Source of the DNA: Paramacrobiotus richtersi
Taxonomy: Eukaryota > Tardigrada > Eutardigrada > Parachela > Macrobiotidae
Assembly (NCBI GenBank): GCA_034698045.1
Contig: JAQGAU010000736.1
Span: forward strand, 1 to 24,457
DNA: 24,457 nucleotides
Reading direction: 5' to 3'
Part shown: piece by piece, positions 18,272 to 24,457 of the stretch
How the letters are laid out: every line of letters begins with the position of its first letter
Position numbering within the stretch: the stretch's first letter is position 1
Made by a program: the position numbers and the translations under genes
Notes under the pieces: model-generated
Databases searched by the model: none
What the model was told of the DNA's origin: nothing
What the model saw: the letters and a program-made list of their open reading frames with translations, nothing else

Positions 18272-19169
18272 TTTCCGTCTGATCATAATCTGTCATCCAT
18301 GTTTAGCTGCAGTACAACTTCCCCGCCTTGTTTGTCGTGTTTGCTATTAGATCAACGCACAGTGAAGAAATACAATAAATATCGTTCACGGTCTGTAGTA
18401 GTCATGTTTACAACGTACTAATATCACTGCAACTGTTGCGCAATACCAGGGGTCCAGGCCCCCCAAAACAGCACTGTATCTGAGCAACAATGGGCTGAAA
18501 TAGGGATCCACAACCCAGCCTCTACCGCATTCTGATTTACTCACGTTGCCCGTTTATTTACCGTCTCCATGCGTTCACTATGGTTCAGCGCCGACAGGTG
18601 CTTCTGTATCACCTTGAAGTTGATGACTTTGGCATTGTCTGCTCTACCAAATTAAAGATTTTCCTCTCCTCGCCGGAGAGTAGTCGAGTAAACAAACTGT
18701 TTGCGCTGACTGGTACGCAAAATAAACTACGAAGAAATATAAGGTGATGGCTTCCACACGACCTTTGCACTACCATTTGCTTTCCACTACCAGATCTCGT
18801 TCAACGTGTTGAGCCGGTTTTGCGCGTCAAGGGGCAGATACTACTCTCCAGTTAGCAACAACATTTCGGCAATGGGTACTCGCTGGTTGGCCTTCTGCAA
18901 AAAGCGCACACCGTCCCCTAGCTGAGCTCAAAAGTGCGCGTCCTTCGCGCTTCCACCGCACAATACCAACCCGCGAGTGGGCAACGTCCGGCAACATGCA
19001 CGCAGCAATCGGTAGGCTTTTCTCATCTGATCCGGGCCACCATACATCGTCGCGTAAAGGCCACTAAACTCTTGTTTGCGTATTGTGCTATCCGGAACTG
19101 ATCCATAAAAGTATGCGTTTTAATCCGGTACAATCGTCCCGTATTGCGTGTGCCCAGGTTTGTAATATG
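18272..19169. other. No confirmed gene; GC-rich palindrome-like tract at 18450-18467
   Basis: Contains aggggtccaggcccccc near 18449, the most transposon-end-like string on the right of the transposase, but no matching left end was found. A minus-strand frame (19150-18535) reads protein-like in places but has about seven stops. Confidence 0.35.
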
Positions 19170-19459
19170 TCAACCTTGATATATAGCGCTCGTTGCGTTA
19201 TATGCAAATAAATACGTACGTACGTCCGCCAGTACACACATACTTCGGTATGCTAGCTTGGTCGCAGGAATTCTACATTGATTGCCGAGTCCGTATATGG
19301 GTTTTCGATTACAATTTTCTTTGCTCCCGCCGAACACACAGGCTTGAACAGCCTTGTAAAGCAGCAATCTCTGGATGTAGCGACAGCAAAAACCTGGCGA
19401 ATGTGAGCCAATGTGAGGATGACATTCCACTACACCGCAGAGCTTGCTGTGCTTGCTTG

Positions 19460-19900
19460 CTGTGATATATTGCGGCTTCGTACTACCTTAATAGTTACGA
19501 CCGCTCGCTACGGAGCCAACAACCAACTGACTGTCAATACAGCAGAAACAACAGGACACTATGTAACACAGTTGCTAAGACCATTCGGACATGAAGATTA
19601 TTTATATAATCTCGAGACCGCCATATACCACAGGTTGTCAAACAATCAAGCTTGTGGCTCCGTATTCTGATGCATATATTCTGTGATGTATCAAGGTGGC
19701 ATAATGCTTTGATAATTATGACCGCTCAGTAGCGAGCCAAACAACCCACTAACTCTCAATGTAGCAGCAACAATAGGAACGTGACAGCACGGTTGCTAAG
19801 ACCACTTCCTGCCAGCGCGATTATCACTATGCTCGCGACTGCCGTACACCACAATATCTGAGTGTATGCCGTTGATAAAGTGCAGCAGACCGAGTTGCCG
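19460..19900. repeat. Diverged tandem duplication, period about 221 bp
   Basis: Unit 1 (from about 19460) and unit 2 (from about 19681) share ctgtgat, gaccgctc, gagccaa, caaccaactgac/caacccactaac, gcagaaacaa/gcagcaacaa, gttgctaagacca and ctcg..gaccgcc/ctcgcgactgcc. No ORF spans both. Probably an old non-coding repeat. Confidence 0.6.
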
Positions 19901-19961
19901 CAGCTTGCCTTGTCGATGCAGTACTTCCAGCCTTGGTCATCATTGTTTTTAGCAGATATGG

Positions 19962-20006
19962 ATCTCTTTTGCCTTGTCACGTTCTTCTGAATTAACGGTC
20001 ATGACA
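19962..20006 (+). repeat. Short dispersed repeat, copy 1
   Basis: atctcttttgccttg and ttcttctgaat with acggtcatgac recur at 22035-22078 with a few mismatches. Confidence 0.55.
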
Positions 20007-20535
20007 TGACTTCCGACAGGCCTAACAGCGCCGATAAGGGGCAAAGAGAAATATGGATACGCTTTATCTGCTACGTGGGTGTCGATTACCTACGTAATTT
20101 TACGCAAAGGGGTGGCACATGAAATTATGAAAGTGTTACCTCCTTGGTAACACACCAAGAGGTATGAGCTTTGAGGTGGTCAAAGAAACTGTCAGCCGTT
20201 GTTCAACTCTAGGAAAAAAAGCACCATCTTAACTATCATAAAGATTTGTTGAGCAATGAAGAAGAAAACAAGCACAATAACATGGGGCATGGACCAACGG
20301 AAGTGACGGTAACTAATGAGACATGTCACATGAGCACCCGCCCAAAAATATAAGTACCGGTTCCACCTTTGCCCTTTTCCAGTCTACAGGTTTATGAAAT
20401 TTGCCGAGAATATTTCGAATGCCCGGGCATAATTCCGGTTTGCGCTGGTCCATTGCCGTATAGTAATGCACATAAACGCGAAAGTAGTCCGTCACAGAGA
20501 ATTATCTGCTAGGATTTCCCTAACAGTTTGAATCA
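20007..20535. other. No recognisable gene
   Basis: AT-rich; only short chance ORFs and no recognised motif. Confidence 0.4.
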
Positions 20536-20925
20536 ATCCCTGTCCCGCTGCAGCCTAATACTGATGCGCTGATAGATATACTCTTTCGCTCGCTTCTCTC
20601 CTGCTTCTTGACTGATCTTCTTGGCCAAAACCGCACATCAATCGGTGTGCTTCAAGACCCCACTGTCCCATCGTTTCGAATGCCAGTGGAATGAAAAAGT
20701 ATTCGTGCATTATGCTCTGATATTTGGTGACCTTTGCATGCTCCGCCAGTAGTGCCGCTGCTCCCGCTTTCTTGGATGTTGCCTGGAGACAAGTCAAGGC
20801 AACCGTGCATCGCCGGGTTGCATCCCAGGTCAGTATCGTGCCCCGCTCCCAGGGCGCTAGCGTAATGCCGTCCGGACCCTTTCCGTCAGTTCGGGAAATG
20901 CCCGGGGGCTCCAGTTCCATCTCTT
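20536..20925 (-). pseudogene. 3'-end fragment of the same LINE family
   Basis: The minus-strand frame from about 20915 contains GPDGITLAPWERG, then LTWDAT, KKAGAAALLAEHAKVTKYQS and PLAFETMGQWGLEAHR. These are the endonuclease-like tail also seen at 22540-23297 and 4805-5085. The RPD arginine is G here and the PD is kept. After GLEAHR the frame shifts: EYIYQRISIRLQR continues in another frame (about 20580-20540). The copy is truncated at both ends and has no poly(A). Directly upstream (20920-20974) is a short tandem duplication of tctcttatcc and gcagaagcgaac. Confidence 0.7.
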
Positions 20926-21169
20926 ATCCGCAGAAGCGAACTCCGATTCCGTCTCTTATCCGGCAGAAGCGAACGTGCGCTTGACGAAACTGTTGAGTGT
21001 GGTGACAACTCGGACTCGGACAGCTGAGTTGCTTCCAAATCAGAATTTTGAGGAGGAGTCGATCGTTTTTACGATAGACGTGACATTCGACCAAAGCGGA
21101 AAGGAGATGTTCTTTCCCCGAAGATAAAATTAACGCAAAGTGGACGGAATTGGAAGCCAGCCAGCTTAC

Positions 21170-21525
21170 TTGAGCATAACAGCGACGCCGTCCGGGAGAA
21201 TATCGGGGAGCTCGATTTTCTCCCTGGTTTCAGGCAGCTCCCCGTGGAACATCGTCTCGAAGACGTCGCTACGGAGGCTGAGTATCAACCTGCCACCAGC
21301 AACATAACTATCACGCACCTGCAACATCGCTGCCGGCAACCCGGCTGCATCAGACACAACGTACTTGTGTGCTCGGTACAGCTGCTCTTCTCCGTGATCG
21401 TAACCCACTGGAAACTGAATATCACTCTCTTCTCCATTATCAAGCGCCTGCTGCAGGCAGTCCACAACTCCAGATGCTGCCCCACGCCATCCCCAGATTG
21501 AGGCACTACACGGTAAGTCAGACAT
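21170..21525 (-). CDS. BTB/POZ domain exon with an unusual 25-residue insert
   Basis: The minus frame from ATG at 21525 encodes ESDIQFPVGYD, YRAHKYVVS, then LRSDVFETMFHGELPETREK and IELPDILPDGVAVMLK. This is the classical BTB order (SD..F.VG, AHK, RSxVFexMF, ..pDi.pd.. mL). BTB domains dimerise and recruit Cullin-3 in many adaptors. Between HKYVVS and LRSDVF there are 25 extra residues (about 21350-21276) absent from ordinary BTB domains, so an unrecognised intron or an insertion. The exon ends inside a lysine codon at 21170, followed by a good donor, GTAAGC, exactly where LK(Y) is expected; the next exon was not found. Start and 5' boundary are uncertain. It may be one exon of a live host gene or a fragment. 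Confidence 0.65.
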
Positions 21526-22034
21526 TCGTTTAACAACAGGAGTCTCTTCTTAACTGTGAACTGTGTGCTGCACTCCTTAGCCAAGCAAAAATCCAGAACG
21601 TTTATGTGAAGTATTATACTTGTGTAATACGAACCATCTCGTATCAGAGGAAACAGCGAACTAACTTTAATGATAAATCAGGAATACATAGTTTCTTTTT
21701 TTACCGTTGCTAATATGACGGTTGCATACAAACATATTCACGAGAACAATGTCATATGTCACAGTTTTGCTAACTACTGACGCGCTGCATACGCGAGAGT
21801 GACACGATGCCTTGTTAATGAAGAAATATACCACAAACTCTTGAATCGCCGAACTAGCGCATTAGCAAGGATTTTTCGATGTGGTACAAGGGGAGTGTTT
21901 ACTGGTAGTTGTGTAAATTTAATTCGGACCAGTACCCGAAAAGGCCAACAAGTCCGAGGATATAAACCTGGAAGCGACGGCGTCATCTTTTCCACATGTG
22001 GACCACCAGACCAAGAGGAGCATGTCAAGTAATC
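21526..22034. other. No confirmed gene
   Basis: Contains a plus-strand ORF of 77 codons (21799-22032) with no recognised domain. Confidence 0.35.
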
Positions 22035-22078
22035 ATCTCTTTTGCCTTGGCAAGTTCTTCTGAATCGACGGTCATGAC
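22035..22078 (+). repeat. Short dispersed repeat, copy 2
   Basis: Counterpart of 19962-20006. Confidence 0.55.
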
Positions 22079-22539
22079 GGTGGTGTCTCCAAAGCAGTCT
22101 CGTGCCGATTTAGATTGGTCGGGCGAATCTGCTCCTTCTGAGCGACACAACGGAAGCGATCGTTTATTTGGTAATCCTCCCACAGGTGTCGTTTTTCATT
22201 GAAAACGTCCGGCATTAGATAAGCCATTATTAGGCAAGAATCAGAATAGTTCAAAAGTAGTGATTCAGTACTGCAATTATGTTGAGTGGAGAGAATAACG
22301 ACAAGCTAACTTAGCCGCAACAAGTTGCTCCGCGCAACCGGTTCCCGACAGTGTAAGGTTTGCTGCTGACCGGTTCCACCAATAGTCAGCATCGTAAGGG
22401 CTGCAGTATATGGTGCATGGCTGGCTTCCGGATGTCGCTTGGAATGCTGCCGGTATCCAACATGCATGCTAAAGACGGCTTCTGCCTCATCAAAACTGGA
22501 TAAAAATTGGGTTATCTGGACCGTGAACCAAGTGCTAAC

Positions 22540-23297
22540 CCCGGGCTCGTGCTGTGCTGTTGGCAGCGTTGGAACGTGATTCAGGAGCGTGGTTGAATGC
22601 TCTACCGGCCCCTTGTCTCGGAACTTACCTGAACGATGAGGAAGTGCGTATTGGAATTGGGCTCCGGCTTGCCTTGCCAGTGGTAGGAGAGCATGATTGC
22701 GTGAGTTGTGCTAAGAAAGTGGAGCCTAATGGACATCACGGTCTCTCCTGTTGGTTCAGTAAAGGCAGATGGTCACGGCATATTGAGCTGAATCACGTCA
22801 TGAAAAGGACGAGTGAAAGCGCCGGTTATCCTTGCCATCTGGAACCGTTGGGGATGTACGACAGAGACAAAAGGAGACCGGATGGTAGAACGCTGGTGCC
22901 TGTTCGAGATGGGAAAGTGATTGCTTGGGACGCGACTTGTTCGGATACCGTTGCGGACTCATACGTGGAAGAAAATGCAAGAAAGGCTGGGTATGCCGCA
23001 CAGCTTGCCGAAAACAAGAAACGCCGCCATTATGGGTTTTTGGATCAGCTTGGTATCATATTTTATCCGTTAGCAGTTGAGACATTGGGTACTTTTGGCT
23101 CCTCTTTTATGGAAATGATGCAGTTCATGGGTAAAAAGATTCGCGAGTTGACTGGGGAGTCCCGGTCTACAGCTTTTGTTAAGCAACGTTTCAGTCTGGC
23201 AGTTGTTAAGGGTAATGCTGCTGCTGTTTTGGGAACTCTTCCTGTTATGACTAAGACGCGTGGAGATAACGAGTTTGGTTGTTTTTTTAATGTTTAA
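22540..23297 (+). CDS. C-terminal part of LINE polyprotein: zinc knuckle and restriction-like endonuclease
   Basis: Open from the insertion point to TAA at 23295-23297. Numbering from the GTG at 22554: a CX2C...H...C knuckle (C49, C52, H61/H62, C66, H76), then KRRPDG (PD at 109-110), a second acidic residue in IAWDAT (D126) and AENKK (E153, K155). This order resembles the PD...D...K restriction-like endonuclease of R2-type elements that lies after the reverse transcriptase. The family-typical end follows: PLAVETLGTFG, TGESRSTAFVKQRFSLAVVK and NAAAVLGTLP. Reverse transcriptase is absent because of 5' truncation, so the copy is dead, although this segment has no stop. It shares the family with the fragments at 4805-5085 and 20536-20925 but is much better preserved. 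Confidence 0.78.
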
Positions 23298-23400
23298 ATT
23301 TGTGGAAACTTTTAGTGATACCAGCGCAAGCACTGCTGTATTGTCAATGGCTTTTGCCTATTAAAGATACGTTTTACGGTAAAAAAAAAAAAAAAAAAAA
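22540..23400 (+). mobile_element. 5'-truncated non-LTR retrotransposon (LINE) insertion with poly(A) and TSD
   Basis: Ends in A20 (23381-23400), 16 nt after the ATTAAA at 23360-23365, a usable polyadenylation signal. gtgctaac occurs immediately before the insert (22532-22539) and immediately after the tail (23401-23408). With the ambiguous A residues it is aagtgctaac, 10 bp. This is the hallmark of target-primed reverse transcription. Only the last 250 or so codons and a short 3' UTR were inserted. Confidence 0.88.
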
Positions 23401-23499
23401 GTGCTAACAGCATTTATGCGTTCTTGGCATGTTGCCGAAAACCGATTGTTCTTGCTGTCCGCTCCAGTGCGTGGTGGAGGTGAGGTGCCTGCATCTGAA

Positions 23500-24340
23500 A
23501 GCTTCAGGCCTAACAGTAAGGACGTGCAGGTCCTGTTAATCATTATACGGAAAGTTTACTTGCATCTCCAGGTTTCAGATGTTCGAACTCGTAGCGTTCG
23601 AATGCGTCATCAAGCAACGGTGCGTTGCAGCTGCCGATAGTATCAACGAAAGTCTCGTCGCACCAGCAGTTCATGGCACTGACCAAAAGCATAAATTTAC
23701 GTGTACGAATAAATATTTTATAGTTTACATCAAAAGCATAACTAATTTTAAAGTATACGAAAAGTAGCGCCAGCTTTGTTGTACCGTATTCCGAATAAAA
23801 TACTTATTTATGTAAAAGCAGCATATTATTAATATTCAATTAATATTCTTAATAATATAGGAATGTCAGGTAAGCTTATGGCTACCGAACTGATTACTGC
23901 ACATCTGTGCAAAGTTTTCAGACTTTCTTTCCGTTATGAAGAACGCTGTACACATTACTTCGCATTGTGTATTTGCATGAGTTTGCATATGTGCTCGTAC
24001 TTCAAGATTTTAATGTTATGTTAGAAACGATGCACACCACTGTCGTAATCTTTACTGTGTTTCATAAACTTGCTAAATGTCAGGTTTTCTGTTTTGTGCG
24101 GCATTGACAGTATTTACAAGAATGCTGTAATGTTCCGCTCGGATCAGAAATTGACAAATTTCTAGCACACAGCTCAGGCTATAACTAGTACAGCGCTTTA
24201 TTCCATTAGAAAAGAAACATCCATCCATAGTCGCAACATTTATTTGTCGATGGACTTGAACACTGTTTGTTATTGCACGAAGAATCTCCTTCCGAATCCC
24301 TGTGCTCAAGCCTGAGCGTATGAATCATGATTCAGAGCGT
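23500..24340. repeat. Long dispersed non-coding repeat, copy C (continues beyond the recognised match)
   Basis: Aligns with copy B 9900-10570. The strings gcatctccagg, tatcaacgaa, ggttttctgttttgtgcgg (24083-24101), gacaaatttctagc and the following agaa.c.tccat region are shared. Not coding. The LINE insertion lies just upstream of it. Confidence 0.6.
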
Positions 24341-24457
24341 ATTATCATTATTATTACTATTATTACAACACAAGAGCAGACAACCCAGTAGGGACTTCAA
24401 GTCTGGTCGAACAAGCGATATGATAAAAAACACAAGGTTTTCAGCAAAGATCAACAG

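Noticed and set aside
18449..18467. aggggtccaggcccccc as the right terminal repeat of the transposase element.
   Set aside because: No inverted partner was found in 12690-13290 or 17160-17450.
18535..19150. A minus-strand frame with protein-like runs (for example SGLYATMYGGPDQMRKAYRL and DGVRFLQKANQRVPI) interrupted by about seven stops, possibly an old pseudogene.
   Set aside because: About ten stops would be expected by chance over 205 codons, so seven is not evidence of coding. No family was recognised.
1..24457. CRISPR arrays, rRNA genes, complete tRNA genes, bacterial operons.
   Set aside because: None seen; gene structure with introns and retroelements indicates a eukaryotic genome.

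Overview
This is eukaryotic, most likely invertebrate-metazoan, nuclear DNA. It has no operons or bacterial gene density. Reading frames are broken by short GT-AG introns (59 to 273 nt). It contains pieces of metazoan-type genes (a kelch-repeat C-terminus, a BTB exon) and many degraded transposable elements: non-LTR retrotransposon tails, a terminal-repeat retrotransposon in miniature, MITEs and a Merlin/ISXO2 transposase. I cannot name the species.

Layout. 1-210 is the end of a kelch-like gene. 362-520 is a foldback repeat with a 28-bp perfect palindrome. 930-2620 is copy A of a long dispersed non-coding repeat, carrying a 172-bp hairpin MITE. 3284-4133 is an intact-looking LTR mini-retrotransposon with identical 173-bp LTRs and a 5-bp target duplication. 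4600-5085 is a LINE tail on the minus strand. 5366-5855 is a 470-bp MITE with a 10-bp target duplication. 6749-7219 is an unidentified ORF with a cluster of hairpins. 7839-8690 is an unidentified two-exon gene remnant (minus). 9900-11445 is copy B of the dispersed repeat, with a pol III-like A/B box. 13297-18271 is the core of interest (below). 19460-19900 is a diverged tandem duplication. 20536-20925 is a second LINE tail (minus). 21170-21525 is a BTB exon (minus). 22530-23408 is a third, 5'-truncated LINE copy (plus) with a poly(A) tail and target duplication. 23500 to the end is copy C of the dispersed repeat.

Core system. Three genes in a row on the minus strand encode what looks like a DNA-replication kit. 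They are a DUF3987-type P-loop ATPase (15330-17268), an archaeo-eukaryotic primase of the PrimPol type with all three catalytic motifs (14421-15187), and a protein ending in a possible RPA-like single-strand-binding OB fold (13297-14275). A Merlin/ISXO2 DDE transposase (17450-18271) diverges from the ATPase gene across a gap of only about 115 bp. The combination is consistent with a self-replicating eukaryotic mobile element, but I found no terminal repeats that prove one unit. Transposon juxtaposition or a relic of a larger element remain possible. The ATPase and transposase carry frameshifts or in-frame stops, so this copy is decayed.
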